Shown: positions 34,048-45,487, numbered from the stretch's first letter. The stretch is 64,000 bases of DNA from JB111 sp049856175 (GCF_049856175.1 NZ_JBNDNA010000014.1:12486-76485); one strand, 5' to 3'. Notes: generated by a model not told the origin, from the sequence alone. Made by a program: numbers and translations.

Positions 34048-36003
34048 GTGACTGAGACCATCGAGACCACGCCGTCCGCGAGCCGGTTCGCGGACCAGGA
34101 CCCCATCCTGCGGGTCCGCGACCTGTCGATCGAGTTCCTCGTCGACGACGAGTGGTTCACGGCCGCGGACAGCCTCAGCTACGACGTCCACCCCGGTGAG
34201 GTCCTCGCCATCGTCGGCGAGTCCGGCTCCGGCAAGACCCAGTCCTCGATGTCGTTGGTGGGGCTGCTGCCGCCCAACGGCCGCACGACCGGCTCGGCGA
34301 AGCTCGGCGACACCGAGCTCGTGGGCCTGCGCGGACAGCGACTGCGCAACGTCCGGGGCGACGAGATCGCGGTGATCTTCCAGGAGCCGATGACCGCGCT
34401 CAACCCCGTCTACACGGTCGGCTTCCAGATCGTGGAGACGCTGCGCACGCACCAGTCCCTGCTGCCCGCCGCGGCGAAGAAGCGCGCCATCGAGTTGCTC
34501 ACGCTCGTCGAGATCCCGGAGCCGGAGCGCCGCTTCGGCTCCTACCCGCACCAGCTCTCCGGCGGTCAGCGGCAGCGGGCGATGATCGCCCAGGCGCTCG
34601 CCTGCAACCCCCGGCTGCTCATCGCCGACGAGCCGACGACCGCCCTCGACGTCACCGTCCAGGCGGAGATCCTCAAGCTCATGCGGGACCTGCGCGAGCG
34701 GATCGACGCCGGCATCGTCCTCATCACCCACGACATGGGTGTCGTCGCCGACATGGCCGACACGATCCTCGTGATGAAGGACGGCGTGATCGTCGAGCGC
34801 GGCGTCGCCGACGAGATCTTCCACCGCCCGCAGCACCCCTACACCCGCCAGCTGCTGTCCTCGGTGCCCCACCTCGGCTCCCACTCGTCGGCGGACGAGT
34901 CGTTCGCCCCCGAGGACGAGGTGGGCGGGGCGGCGCGCTGGCCCGACCGACCTCAGGTACGCGACCGCGACGCCGCACCGACGCCGACCGGCGCGCGGGC
35001 GGGCGATGCCGAGATCACCCCGGTGATGAGGGCGGAGAACGTCGTCCTCGAGTACCCCAAGCGCGGCCGGCAGAAGGCGTTCGTCGCCGCGGAGGACATC
35101 AACCTCCACATCCAGCCGGGTGAGGTCGTCGGCCTGGTGGGGGAGTCCGGCTCCGGCAAGACGACGATCGGCCGCGCCATCGTCGGCCTGCTCCCGGTGA
35201 AGTCCGGGTCGCTGGTCGTCGACGGCATCGAGATGCGCGGCGCCGGCCGCGGAGACCTCAAGCCCCTGCGGAGCAGGGTCGGCATGGTCTTCCAGGACCC
35301 GGGCTCCTCGCTCAACCCGCGGCTGCCGATCGGCGAGTCGATCGGTGAGCCGCTGCTGCTGCACACGGACCTGTCCAAGACGCAGCGCAACGGACGGGTC
35401 GAGGACCTGCTCGACAAGGTCGAGCTCCCGCGCGTCATGCGCAACCGGTACCCCCACGAGCTCTCCGGCGGTCAGCGGCAGCGAGTCGGCATCGCCCGCG
35501 CGCTCGCGCTCGAGCCGACGATCCTCGTCGCCGACGAGCCGACCTCCGCGCTCGACGTCTCCGTGCAGGCGCGCGTGCTCGAGCTGTTCAGCGAGCTCCA
35601 GCGGGAGACGGGCTTCGCCTGCCTCTTCATCAGCCACGACCTGGCCGTCGTCGAGATGCTCTCCTCGCGCATCGCCGTCATGCACAAGGGTCACCTCGTC
35701 GAGACCGGCCACTCCGGCCAGGTCGTCAACGACCCGCAGCACCCGTACACCCAGCGGCTCATCGCCGCCGTCCCGGTGCCCGACCCGGACGCGCAGGCCA
35801 AGCGGCGCAAGACCCGCGACGCCGTCCTCGAGGCCTACGCGAGGTCCGGCGGCGAGGACGGGGAGCCGGCCGTGGACTCACCGGCCGACCGGGAGGAGGA
35901 GGTCCGCCGCTCGGAGGAGCGCGAGAGCGTGGCGGCCCTCGACCGGCTGGACAACGAGGGCCACGACCCGCAGGACCCCGGCACGTCGGAGCGCAAGAAC
36001 TGA
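34048..36003 (+). CDS. Fused double ABC ATPase (DppD-DppF type) of the peptide importer
   Basis: A 651-residue fusion of two ATPase domains. Domain 1 (~20-285): Walker A 'GESGSGKTQ', signature 'LSGGQRQRAMIAQ', Walker B 'LLIADEPTTALD'. Domain 2 (~325-590): Walker A 'GESGSGKTT', signature 'LSGGQRQRVGIAR', Walker B 'ILVADEPTSALD'. Each is followed by the oligopeptide-type C-terminal region ('HPYTRQLLSSVPHL', 'HPYTQRLIAAVPVPDP'). In domain 1 the Walker A Thr-Thr is Thr-Gln. It starts with GTG after GAGGA. It energises the importer encoded upstream despite the intervening antisense gene. Confidence 0.93.
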   Translation: MTETIETTPSASRFADQDPILRVRDLSIEFLVDDEWFTAADSLSYDVHPGEVLAIVGESGSGKTQSSMSLVGLLPPNGRTTGSAKLGDTELVGLRGQRLRNVRGDEIAVIFQEPMTALNPVYTVGFQIVETLRTHQSLLPAAAKKRAIELLTLVEIPEPERRFGSYPHQLSGGQRQRAMIAQALACNPRLLIADEPTTALDVTVQAEILKLMRDLRERIDAGIVLITHDMGVVADMADTILVMKDGVIVERGVADEIFHRPQHPYTRQLLSSVPHLGSHSSADESFAPEDEVGGAARWPDRPQVRDRDAAPTPTGARAGDAEITPVMRAENVVLEYPKRGRQKAFVAAEDINLHIQPGEVVGLVGESGSGKTTIGRAIVGLLPVKSGSLVVDGIEMRGAGRGDLKPLRSRVGMVFQDPGSSLNPRLPIGESIGEPLLLHTDLSKTQRNGRVEDLLDKVELPRVMRNRYPHELSGGQRQRVGIARALALEPTILVADEPTSALDVSVQARVLELFSELQRETGFACLFISHDLAVVEMLSSRIAVMHKGHLVETGHSGQVVNDPQHPYTQRLIAAVPVPDPDAQAKRRKTRDAVLEAYARSGGEDGEPAVDSPADREEEVRRSEERESVAALDRLDNEGHDPQDPGTSERKN

Positions 36004-36015
36004 CCGGTCACGGGG

Positions 36016-36060
36016 ACCGACCCGGTCGGTGAGCGGGCCCGCGTCGGGGGGATCACCCCC
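36016..36060 (+). terminator. Two small hairpins after the ATPase gene
   Basis: ACCGAC-CCG-GTCGGT (36016-36030) and GGGGG-ATCA-type hairpin with CCCCC (36046-36060) follow the ATPase stop by 13 and 43 bases. Together they are a plausible end for the ABC operon before typA. The rest of the interval to 36205 contains only a likely typA promoter that I cannot place exactly. Confidence 0.4.
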
Positions 36061-36205
36061 GCGGGGCGGGACGGCGGTGCGCCCACGCGCGTAGGATCGC
36101 GGTTCGGGGCGCGTGACGTGACCTGCGAGCCGGCGCCCCTGCCGATCGGTATGCGCGTGCGCGTGGACGCCGGAGGTAGACACCGGACCCGAAGGAAGCC
36201 CTCTC

Positions 36206-38118
<1,913 letters not shown>

Positions 38119-38119
<1 letters not shown>

Positions 38120-38694
38120 TGACGGGCGCCGAGGGGGCGGACCTCAGCGCCGGGGCGAGCACCCCCGGCGCCACGCCCGCCACCCCCGCGGCGCCCGCCC
38201 GCAGCCCGGGGGAGCGGCTGCTCGAGGCCGTCGTCACGGTGCTCCTCGCGGTACTCGTCGCCGTGGCCGGCACCGTCGTCCACCGCATGGAGCACGACGG
38301 GCTGCCGCTCGGCGTGCTGCTCGGGATAGCGCTCGCGCTGACCGCCGCCGTGCTCGTGCGGGCGGTCGCCGGCACCGTCGCCCTCATCGTCTACGGGGCG
38401 TGCGGCATCGGCGTCGTCCTGCTGATGACCTACTGGGGGCCGGGCGAGGACGTGCTCGTCACCTCCACACCGCGCGCGATGCTGTGGATCCTCACGATGC
38501 CGCTGGCCGCCGCGCTCGGCTGGGCCGCGCCGCGGTCGTGGTTCTCCGCCGACCGCGTCCGCATCCGCCCCCGGCGCTCCGCGGGCTCCCGTGGGGTCGC
38601 GACGACCGACCGGGCGGGTGGCACCGGCTCGACCGGTCAGGCCGCCACGGTCGACGGCGGCGACCGCGAGGAGTCGGCCGGGACGCGGCCGTGA
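38119..38694 (+). CDS. Small membrane protein downstream of typA, unknown function
   Basis: A 191-residue protein whose ATG overlaps the typA stop (TGATG). After an Ala/Pro-rich tail it has about four helices (residues ~35-55, 62-82, 86-106, 118-138) and a basic, disordered C-terminus. I do not recognise a family. Coupling to typA and the next gene suggests a single operon. Confidence 0.7.
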
Positions 38695-39245
38695 GCGTCG
38701 ACGAGCTCGAGGAGGGGTTCCGGGCGGCCCTCGCCCGCAGGCCCGTGGGGGTCGCCGTGCTCGGTGTCCGCGCGGGCGGGCACGCCCTGCTCGTGCCGCT
38801 GACGGACGTCGCCTCCGCCTCGCTGCGTCCGCCGATGATCACCGTGTCCGTGCACGCCGACTCCCGTGCGTCGGAGGCGCTCGAGGAGGCCGAGGAGTGG
38901 GGGATCACGGTGCTCGACGACTCGGCCGGGGCCGCCGCGGCGCTCGCCCGGGTGTCCGAGCCCGGTCGTCCGCTGGTCGGCCAGGACGTCGGCATCTCGC
39001 TCGTCCCGCGGCCCGGGGACGCGGTCCTGCTCGAGGACGCGAGCGCACACCTCGTGCTCCGCACCGCCTGGGCGCGGCCGGCCGGCGACCACCTCGTCGT
39101 CGCCGCCGACGTGCTCGAGGCACGCGCGACCGGCCGGGCCGGCGCCCAGGTCCACGCCCTGGGCCGCGTGCGTCCCTGGTCGCCGGGCGGTCCCACGGGT
39201 GCCCGGCGCACGGCCGGGGACCGCCCGGTACGGGGACAGGGCTGA
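38691..39245 (+). CDS. Flavin reductase-like (FMN-binding split-barrel) protein
   Basis: A 184-residue protein with the flavin reductase-like split-barrel pattern: 'RRPVGVAVLGVRAGGHALLVPLTDVASASLRPPMITVSVHADSRASEALEEAEEWGITVLDD' matches the family's 'tGV.vvt...g...g.t..s..SvSl.PPlv..s' layout. It may use FMN and NAD(P)H to supply reduced flavin. The start GTG overlaps the previous stop (GTGA). No partner monooxygenase is nearby. Confidence 0.75.
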   Translation: MSVDELEEGFRAALARRPVGVAVLGVRAGGHALLVPLTDVASASLRPPMITVSVHADSRASEALEEAEEWGITVLDDSAGAAAALARVSEPGRPLVGQDVGISLVPRPGDAVLLEDASAHLVLRTAWARPAGDHLVVAADVLEARATGRAGAQVHALGRVRPWSPGGPTGARRTAGDRPVRGQG

Positions 39246-39350
39246 CGTCCCCATCCCGGGGCCCGCGCGGCGCCTGCCCGAACCGGTGATATTCCCTACG
39301 ATGGACCGGGCCGCAGCGAGGACGGCCCCACATCACGGAACGAGGAACGC

Positions 39351-41078
39351 ATGACCCGCCACGCGCGCGACGCAGGGCACGACAACGGTCGGGGACGCCG
39401 GCGTGGACGCGGCTGGCTCATCGGCCTGGGCATCACCGTCGTGGTGCTCGCGGGCGCCTACTTCGGCATCGCGTGGTTCGTGGGGGACAAGGTGCCGAGC
39501 GGCACCGTCGTCGCCGGTGTGCAGATCGGCGGCCTGGAGGCCGACGAGGCGGTCGAGGAGCTGCGCGACGGGCTGGGCGAGGAGCTCGACGCCCCGGTCC
39601 GGCTCACGCTCGACGACAACGAGGCGGAGATCAGCTCGGCCGAGGCCGGGCTCACGTTCGACGCCCAGGGCACGGTCGACGGGCTCACGGGCTTCGCGCT
39701 CGACCCGCGCGTGCTCCTCGGCCACTTCACCGGCATGGGCGCCTACGACCCGGTCCGCAGCGTCGACGAGCCCGCCCTCCTGGCCGCGATCGAGGCCGTC
39801 GAGGACGATCTCGTCACCGCCCCGGTCGACGGCGCCATCGAGTTCTCCGGGTCCACGCCGCGGGTGACCGATCCCGTGGTCGGCACCGAGCTCGACATCG
39901 AGGCCACCAGTGAGCTCGTCGTCGAGGACTGGCTCGTGTCGACCTCCCCGGTCGAGGCCGTCGCGACCGAGGTCGCGCCCGAGATCGACGACGAGGCGGT
40001 GGCCACCGCGCAGTCCGAGATCGTCGCCCCGCTGACCTCCGGACCGGTCACCGTCCAGGTCGGCGAGGACGAGGTGCCCCTCGAGGTCGCACAGCTCACC
40101 GAGGCCGCCACGATCGAGCCCGTCGACGGGGCGCTCGCCCTGACCATGGACGGCGAGCTGCTCGCCGACCAGGTCCGCGAGTCCGGTGGCGACATCGGCT
40201 CCGAGCCCGTCGACGCCCAGGTCACGCTGCGGGACGGCGCGCCGTACATCGTGGGCAGCGAGGCGGGCGCGGTCCTGGACCCCGAGGGCCTGGACGCGGC
40301 CGTGTCGGCCGCCGCGACCTCGACCGACGACCGCGTGGCCGTCGCGGAGGTCGTCGAGGAGGAGGCCGAGTTCACCACGGAGGACGCCCAGGAGCTCGGC
40401 GTCGAGGAGGTCGTCTCCGAGATCAGCACCCCGCTGACGTCGGACGACGTGCGCACCCAGAACCTCGTCAACGGCACCGCGCTCGTCACGGGCACGCTCG
40501 TCCTGCCCGGGGAGCAGTTCGACCTCGCCGAGGAGCTGGGCCCGATCACCGAGGAGAACGGTTTCGTCTCCTCCGGCGTGGTGGAGAACGGCTTCAACGC
40601 CACCGCCCTGGGCGGCGGCGTCTCCCAGCTCTCGACCAACATGTTCAACGTCGGCTGGGAGGCCGGGCTGGACGACATCGAGCACCGCCCCCACAGCAAG
40701 TACTTCGACCGCTACCCGATGGGCCAGGAGGCGACCCTCTGGGTGGACGAGGACAACCCCGAGAACTCGATCAACATGATCTGGGAGAACAACACGCCCT
40801 ACGGCGTGCTCGTCGAGGCCTGGGTCGCCGACGGCCAGGTCCACACCCGCCTGTGGTCGACCGAGTACTGGGACGTGACCACCGAGACGGTCGGCCCCTA
40901 CAACGTCACCCCGCCCCAGGACGTCGTCAACGACTCGCCGTCCTGCGTCCCGGAGTACGGCGGGGTCAACGGCTTCTCGGTGACCGTCTCGCGCGAGCGC
41001 AGCCACGGCGACGAGGTGCTGCCGCGCGAGGAGTACGAGTGGACCTACTCCCCGCACCACCGGGTCACCTGCGGCTGA
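39351..41078 (+). CDS. VanW-family protein with peptidoglycan-binding (YoaR-like) repeats
   Basis: A 575-residue membrane-anchored extracytoplasmic protein. One transmembrane helix (residues ~23-45) follows a basic tail; two PG_binding_4/YoaR-type domains occupy ~50-330; the VanW domain (~380-515) shows 'LVNGTALVTGTLVLPGEQFDLAEELGPITEENGF' and 'GGGVSQLSTNMFNVGWEAGL'. VanW proteins are linked to cell-wall processes but the activity is unproven. The palindrome CCGGTCGACCGG at 41079-41090 follows the stop at once and may end transcription. Confidence 0.92.
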   Translation: MTRHARDAGHDNGRGRRRGRGWLIGLGITVVVLAGAYFGIAWFVGDKVPSGTVVAGVQIGGLEADEAVEELRDGLGEELDAPVRLTLDDNEAEISSAEAGLTFDAQGTVDGLTGFALDPRVLLGHFTGMGAYDPVRSVDEPALLAAIEAVEDDLVTAPVDGAIEFSGSTPRVTDPVVGTELDIEATSELVVEDWLVSTSPVEAVATEVAPEIDDEAVATAQSEIVAPLTSGPVTVQVGEDEVPLEVAQLTEAATIEPVDGALALTMDGELLADQVRESGGDIGSEPVDAQVTLRDGAPYIVGSEAGAVLDPEGLDAAVSAAATSTDDRVAVAEVVEEEAEFTTEDAQELGVEEVVSEISTPLTSDDVRTQNLVNGTALVTGTLVLPGEQFDLAEELGPITEENGFVSSGVVENGFNATALGGGVSQLSTNMFNVGWEAGLDDIEHRPHSKYFDRYPMGQEATLWVDEDNPENSINMIWENNTPYGVLVEAWVADGQVHTRLWSTEYWDVTTETVGPYNVTPPQDVVNDSPSCVPEYGGVNGFSVTVSRERSHGDEVLPREEYEWTYSPHHRVTCG

Positions 41079-41101
41079 CCGGTCGACCGGCCGACCCCGG
41101 C

Positions 41102-41362
41102 TCAGCCCGTCTCGGGCCGCCGGCCTCGCCCGTCGGGGGGCGGGGGGACGCGCCGACCGGACAGGATCGCCGACGTCGGGACCACCACGTGGCCGCGGCG
41201 CGTGTCCACCGTGAGCTCCGCCTCTCCGGCCCCGACCAGGTGACCGAGCGCGTCGCGGGCGCGGTCACCGTCGCGGAACCGCACGGAGACCCGCTCTCCG
41301 ACCCGCCACGAGCGCCAGGCGACGCCGTCGGGTCCGGGGTAGCCGGCGAACGCGTGGGCCAT
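41102..41362 (-). CDS. Small SH3-like domain protein (acetyltransferase N-domain type)
   Basis: An 86-residue protein: 'GERVSVRFRDGDRARDALGHLVGAGEAELTVDTRRGHVVVPTSAILSGRRVPP'. This is the small beta-barrel domain that is fused to the N-terminus of some actinobacterial GNAT acetyltransferases, often adjacent to fdxA; here it stands alone without the GNAT part. Function unknown. ATG 41362 is the first start consistent with the domain. Confidence 0.65.
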   Translation of the reverse strand: MAHAFAGYPGPDGVAWRSWRVGERVSVRFRDGDRARDALGHLVGAGEAELTVDTRRGHVVVPTSAILSGRRVPPPPDGRGRRPETG

Positions 41363-41480
41363 GGTCCGACCCTCCCACACCTGCCGGGCGCGTCCGGTTC
41401 GTCCGGCCCGCGCACGTCGGGCGTGACGGACCGGGCGAGATCGGCTGCCCGCCGTGGCCCGGTCGTGGGACGATGGGGGC

Positions 41481-41822
41481 ATGACGTACGTGATCGCTCA
41501 GCCCTGCATCGACATCCTCGACCGCGCCTGCGTCGACGAGTGCCCGGTCGACTGCATCTACGAGGGCGACCGCATGCTCTACATCCACCCCGACGAGTGT
41601 GTCGACTGCGGTGCGTGCGAGCCGGTATGCCCGGTCGAGGCCATCTACTACGAGGACGACACCCCGGCCGTGTGGTCGGAGTACTACGACGTCAACGTCA
41701 ACTTCTTCTCCGACGTCATGCCCGGTCAGAAGGAGCCCGTGGGCTCCCCGGGCGGTGCCGCGCGCACCGGGCGGCTCGGCTTCGACCACCCGATCGTGGC
41801 CACGGCTCCCTCCCAGGCGTGA
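41481..41822 (+). CDS. fdxA: Seven-iron ferredoxin FdxA
   Basis: A 113-residue ferredoxin. The N-terminal half has Cys9, Cys17, Cys21 and Cys25 ('CIDILDRACVDECPVDC'), the C-terminal cluster motif has Cys40, Cys43, Cys46 and Cys50 ('CVDCGACEPVCPVEAIY'), giving one 3Fe-4S and one 4Fe-4S cluster in FdxA-type proteins. It is a low-potential electron carrier in the cytoplasm. GACGAT six bases before ATG 41481 suggests a leaderless mRNA. It precedes dapC by one base, a conserved actinobacterial pairing. Confidence 0.95.
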   Translation: MTYVIAQPCIDILDRACVDECPVDCIYEGDRMLYIHPDECVDCGACEPVCPVEAIYYEDDTPAVWSEYYDVNVNFFSDVMPGQKEPVGSPGGAARTGRLGFDHPIVATAPSQA

Positions 41823-41823
41823 C

Positions 41824-42945
41824 GTGACCCTGCACGGCGAGACGCTGCCGGACTTCCCCTGGGACTCGCTCGCCGGCGCGCGTGAGCGGGCGGCCGCCCA
41901 CCCGGGCGGGATCGTCGACCTCTCCGTGGGCACGCCGGTCGACCCGACCCCGGCCGTCGTCCAGGAGGCGCTCCGCGCCGCGGCCGACCGCCCCGGCTAC
42001 CCGACCACGATCGGCACCGACGAGCTGCGCCGCGCGATGGTGGGGTGGTTCGGCCGTCGGCGCGGCGTCACCCTCACCGAGCGGGCGGTGCTGCCGACGA
42101 TCGGCTCCAAGGAGGCGGTCGCGCTCGTGCCCGCGATGCTGGGCATCGGCGCGGGCGATCGCGTCCTCCACCCGGCGGTGGCGTACCCCACCTACGACGT
42201 CGGGGCACGCCTGGCCGGCGCGGAGCCCGTCGCCGTCGACCCGACCCGCCCGCAGGACTGGCCGCGCGAGGGAGTGCGGCTGGTCTGGCTCAACTCCCCG
42301 GCCAACCCGCACGGGCACGTGCTGGGCGTCGAGCAGCTCGCCGCCGCCGTGGCGTGGGCGCGCGAGGTGGGCGCCGTCGTCGTGGCCGACGAGTGCTACG
42401 CGGAGCTCGCGTGGGACGAGCCGTGGGCGATCTCCGGCGTGCCCAGCCTCCTCGACCCGCGGGTGACCGGCGGGGACCACTCCGGCCTGCTCGTCGCGTA
42501 CTCGCTGTCCAAGCAGTCCTCCATGGCCGGCTACCGGGCGGCGCTGCTCGGCGGCGACGAGCAGCTGATCGGGAGGCTGCGGGAGATCCGTAAGCACGCC
42601 GGGATGATGCTGCCCGGCCCCGTGCAGGCGGCGATGGCGGCAGCCCTCGACGACGACGCCCACGTGGCGGTCCAGCGCGAGCGGTACGGGCGCCGGCGCA
42701 GGGACCTGCTGGCGGCCGTCCGGTCGCACGGCCTCAGCCCCGACCCGGCCTCCGTGGCCGGCCTGTACCTGTGGCTCGGCCGGGAGGGCGTGCGCGGGCG
42801 CGAGCTCGTCGACGAGCTCGCGGGCCTCGGCGTCCTCGTGGCGCCCGGCGAGTTCTACGGTCCCGCCGGCGCGGGGCGGGTACGGATGGCGCTGACGGGC
42901 AGCGACGAGCGCGTCGCCGCCGCGGTCGCCCGCCTCGACGGCTGA
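41824..42945 (+). CDS. dapC: Succinyldiaminopimelate transaminase DapC
   Basis: A 373-residue fold-type I aminotransferase. The PLP-binding Lys lies in 'AYSLSKQSSMAGYRAA', the 'WLNSPANPHGHVL' loop carries the cofactor-contacting Asn-Pro, and 'VVADECYAELAW' the Asp/Tyr pair. Start GTG 41824 follows the fdxA stop. It converts N-succinyl-2-amino-6-ketopimelate to N-succinyl-diaminopimelate in lysine and cell-wall diaminopimelate synthesis; dapD, one step earlier, lies at 53.7 kb in this window. Confidence 0.92.
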   Translation: MTLHGETLPDFPWDSLAGARERAAAHPGGIVDLSVGTPVDPTPAVVQEALRAAADRPGYPTTIGTDELRRAMVGWFGRRRGVTLTERAVLPTIGSKEAVALVPAMLGIGAGDRVLHPAVAYPTYDVGARLAGAEPVAVDPTRPQDWPREGVRLVWLNSPANPHGHVLGVEQLAAAVAWAREVGAVVVADECYAELAWDEPWAISGVPSLLDPRVTGGDHSGLLVAYSLSKQSSMAGYRAALLGGDEQLIGRLREIRKHAGMMLPGPVQAAMAAALDDDAHVAVQRERYGRRRRDLLAAVRSHGLSPDPASVAGLYLWLGREGVRGRELVDELAGLGVLVAPGEFYGPAGAGRVRMALTGSDERVAAAVARLDG

Positions 42946-43102
42946 GCCCGCCCGGTCTCCGGCCGTCGTCGTCCAGGGGTGACGGGCGGGCGTCGCCGAT
43001 CGGCGCGCGGCGGTATCTTGGACGAAGGACGACCTCCGACGGGGGCGGTGCTCCGCCCCGATCGCGCCCACGAGGCGCCCACCATCCACGAAGGGGACCA
43101 GC

Positions 43103-44389
43103 ATGACCGAAGACGCCACGCTCACCGTCGACGACAAGACCCTCTCGCTGCCCAGGGTGCGCGCGACCGACGGCAGCGACGGCCTGACCATCGGCAAGCT
43201 CCTCGGCGAGACCGGCACCGTCACGCTGGACTACGGGTTCACGAACACGGCGTCGACCGAGTCGGCCATCACCTACATCGACGGCGACGCGGGCGTCCTG
43301 CGGTATCGCGGATATCCCATCGAGCAGCTGGCGGAGCGGTCGACCTTCCTCGAGACCGCCTACCTGCTCATCTACGGCGAGCTGCCCGACGCCGAGACGC
43401 TCGAGGCCGTCACCCGGCGCATCAAGCGCCACCGGGTGCTGCACGAGGACTTCAAGGGCTTCTTCACGGCGTTCCCGCCGAACGGCCACCCGATGTCCAT
43501 GCTCCAGGCCGGCATCGCGGGCCTCGGCACCTACTACCCGCACACGCTGGACCCGCACGACGAGTACCAGAAGGAGCTCTCCACGGTGCTCCTCATGGCC
43601 AAGCTGCCGACGATGATCGGGTACATCGCCAAGCGGGCGTCGGGCCTGCCGCTGCTGTACCCGGACGCCTCCTACAGCTACACCGCCGACTTCATGCGGA
43701 TGACGTTCGACCTGCCCTACCAGCACCGCGAGGTGGACCCGGAGGTGATTCGCGCCCTCGATCTGCTGCTCATCCTGCACGCGGACCACGAGCAGAACTG
43801 CTCGACGTCGACCGTGCGGATGGTCGGCTCGTCCGACGCGAGCATCTACGCCTCGATCTCGGCCGGCGTCGGCGCGCTGTCCGGCCCCAAGCACGGCGGG
43901 GCGAACGAGGCCGTCCTCGCGATGCTGTCGCGCATCCAGGAGAGCGACGACTCGGTCGAGACGTTCATGCGGCGGGCGAAGGACAAGAACGACAACGTGC
44001 GGCTCATGGGCTTCGGCCACCGGGTCTACAAGAACTACGACCCGCGGGCCGCGATCGTGAAGAAGGTGGCGCACGACGTGCTGGCCAAGCTCGGTCAGGA
44101 CGACGAGCTCCTCGACATCGCGATGAACCTCGAGGAGATCGCGCTGAGCGACGACTACTTCGTGGAGCGCAGGCTCTACCCCAACGTCGACTTCTACACG
44201 GGGCTGATCTACAAGGCGATGGGCTTCCCCACGCAGATGTTCACCCCGCTCTTCGCCCTGGGGCGTCTGCCCGGCTGGATCGCCCAGTACCGCGAGATGA
44301 TCGAGGACAAGAACACGAAGATCGGCCGCCCGCGGCAGGTCTACACCGGCGCCACCGAGCGGGACTACGTCCCGATCGAGGAGCGCTGA
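43103..44389 (+). CDS. gltA: Type II citrate synthase
   Basis: A 428-residue citrate synthase. The catalytic His residues are in 'LILHADHEQNCSTSTVRMVGSS' and 'GPKHGGANEAVLAML', with the Asp in 'PNVDFYTGLIYKAMGF'. The N-terminal 'LDYGFTNTASTESAITYIDGDAGVLRYRGYPIEQLAERSTFLE' is type-II specific (NADH-responsive in some Gram-negatives). It condenses acetyl-CoA and oxaloacetate. It stands alone with its own terminator. Confidence 0.97.
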   Translation: MTEDATLTVDDKTLSLPRVRATDGSDGLTIGKLLGETGTVTLDYGFTNTASTESAITYIDGDAGVLRYRGYPIEQLAERSTFLETAYLLIYGELPDAETLEAVTRRIKRHRVLHEDFKGFFTAFPPNGHPMSMLQAGIAGLGTYYPHTLDPHDEYQKELSTVLLMAKLPTMIGYIAKRASGLPLLYPDASYSYTADFMRMTFDLPYQHREVDPEVIRALDLLLILHADHEQNCSTSTVRMVGSSDASIYASISAGVGALSGPKHGGANEAVLAMLSRIQESDDSVETFMRRAKDKNDNVRLMGFGHRVYKNYDPRAAIVKKVAHDVLAKLGQDDELLDIAMNLEEIALSDDYFVERRLYPNVDFYTGLIYKAMGFPTQMFTPLFALGRLPGWIAQYREMIEDKNTKIGRPRQVYTGATERDYVPIEER

Positions 44390-44404
44390 GCCCGGACCCC
44401 GCGC

Positions 44405-44446
44405 GACGACGGCGGCCCCACCCGAGCGGGTGGGGCCGCCGTCGTC
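44405..44446 (+). terminator. Strong 19-bp hairpin terminator after gltA
   Basis: GACGACGGCGGCCCCACCC (44405-44423) and its exact complement at 44428-44446 leave a 4-nt loop, GAGC. It begins 15 bases after the gltA stop and lies between convergent genes, so it may act on both strands. Confidence 0.85.
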
Positions 44447-44455
44447 CGTCCGGGC

Positions 44456-44509
44456 CCCGTGGGCGCGGCCGGTCTCGTGGGCTCGGCCGGCCCTGTGGGC
44501 CCGGCCGGG
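44456..44509 (+). repeat. Three tandem 18-bp repeats after the gltA terminator
   Basis: CCCGTGGGCGCGGCCGGT, CTCGTGGGCTCGGCCGGC and CCTGTGGGCCCGGCCGGG follow each other at 44456, 44474 and 44492, sharing GTGGGCnCGGCCGG. They fill the gap up to the stop codon of the convergent lipoprotein gene (44510). Role unknown; probably replication slippage of a GC-rich spacer. Confidence 0.75.
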
Positions 44510-45487
44510 TCAGCGCGCGCGCTCCGGGATGAACTCCTCGACGTCGATCTCGGACTCGACGACGCCGCCCTCCCACGCGAGGTCGGCGAGGATCTGCAGG
44601 GGCTCGGGGTCGAGCTGGGTGTCGAACTCCTCGATGAGCACCTGGTCGGCGAGCTCGGGATCCATCTCCAGCAGGGTCGGCAGTACGGCCCGCACGCCCT
44701 CCTCGTCCTCCTGGGCGGTGGTGAGCACCTCCTCGAGCGCCACGTGGAAGTCCTCGACGAGCTGCTCGTCCTGGTCCTCGGCGGCGATGACGACCATCGT
44801 CTGCAGCCCGGGGGCCACGAGCTGGTAGTTGTAGCCGACGAGCTCGGCCCCCTCGCCGAGCAGGATGGTGCCGAACGGCTCGGCGACCCAGGCGGCGTCG
44901 ATGTTGCCGGCGTCCAGGGCCGCCGGCATGTCCGGGAAGCCGATCTCGACGAACTCGATGGCGTCCGGGTCGCCGCCGTCCTGGCGGACCATCTCCCGGA
45001 TCGTCACGTCGCCCTGGGTGTTGAGGTTGTTCACCGCCACGGTGCGCCCCGAGAGGTCGGCCGGTGCGGCGATCCCCGAGTCCGGCATCGCGTATACGCC
45101 GGTGATGTCGTCGCCCTCCTCGCGGGCGTGCACGAACCCGGAGGTGACCTGGATAGCCAGTCCGGTCGACTGGGCCACCATCACCGAGAGCGGGTTGGAC
45201 GTGGCGAAGTCGATGTCGCCCGAGACGAGGCCCGGGATCAGGGCGGCACCGCCCTGACCGGTCTCGAGGGTGACCTCGAAGCCGTGCTCCTCGAAGATCC
45301 CCTCGTCGATGCCGTACTGGAGCCCCGCGGTCGGGACGATCGGCAGCGCGCCGAGGGTGATCGGTGTCAGCTCGCCCTCGCCGGAGTCGGACGTGCCGCC
45401 GTCGCCGTCGTCGTCACCGCCGCAGGCGGCGAGTACGAGCAGGGTGGCGCCGGCCAGGGCGGCGGTGCTGATGGTGCGCAGTCGCAT
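44510..45487 (-). CDS. Orphan ABC solute-binding lipoprotein, NitT/TauT (SsuA/NMT1-like) family
   Basis: A 325-residue lipoprotein with lipobox LAAC (Cys22). 'ITLGALPIVPTAGLQYGIDEGIFEEHGFEVTLETGQGGAALIPGLVSGDIDFATSNPLSVMVA' and 'GRTVAVNNLNTQGDVTIREMV' are typical of binding proteins for sulfonates, nitrate, aromatic acids or thiamine precursors. No permease or ATPase gene is in the window, so it must use components encoded elsewhere. It follows the MarR gene and faces the catabolic operon, suggesting it captures that pathway's substrate. ATG 45487 has GAGAGGA upstream. Confidence 0.9.
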   Translation of the reverse strand: MRLRTISTAALAGATLLVLAACGGDDDGDGGTSDSGEGELTPITLGALPIVPTAGLQYGIDEGIFEEHGFEVTLETGQGGAALIPGLVSGDIDFATSNPLSVMVAQSTGLAIQVTSGFVHAREEGDDITGVYAMPDSGIAAPADLSGRTVAVNNLNTQGDVTIREMVRQDGGDPDAIEFVEIGFPDMPAALDAGNIDAAWVAEPFGTILLGEGAELVGYNYQLVAPGLQTMVVIAAEDQDEQLVEDFHVALEEVLTTAQEDEEGVRAVLPTLLEMDPELADQVLIEEFDTQLDPEPLQILADLAWEGGVVESEIDVEEFIPERAR

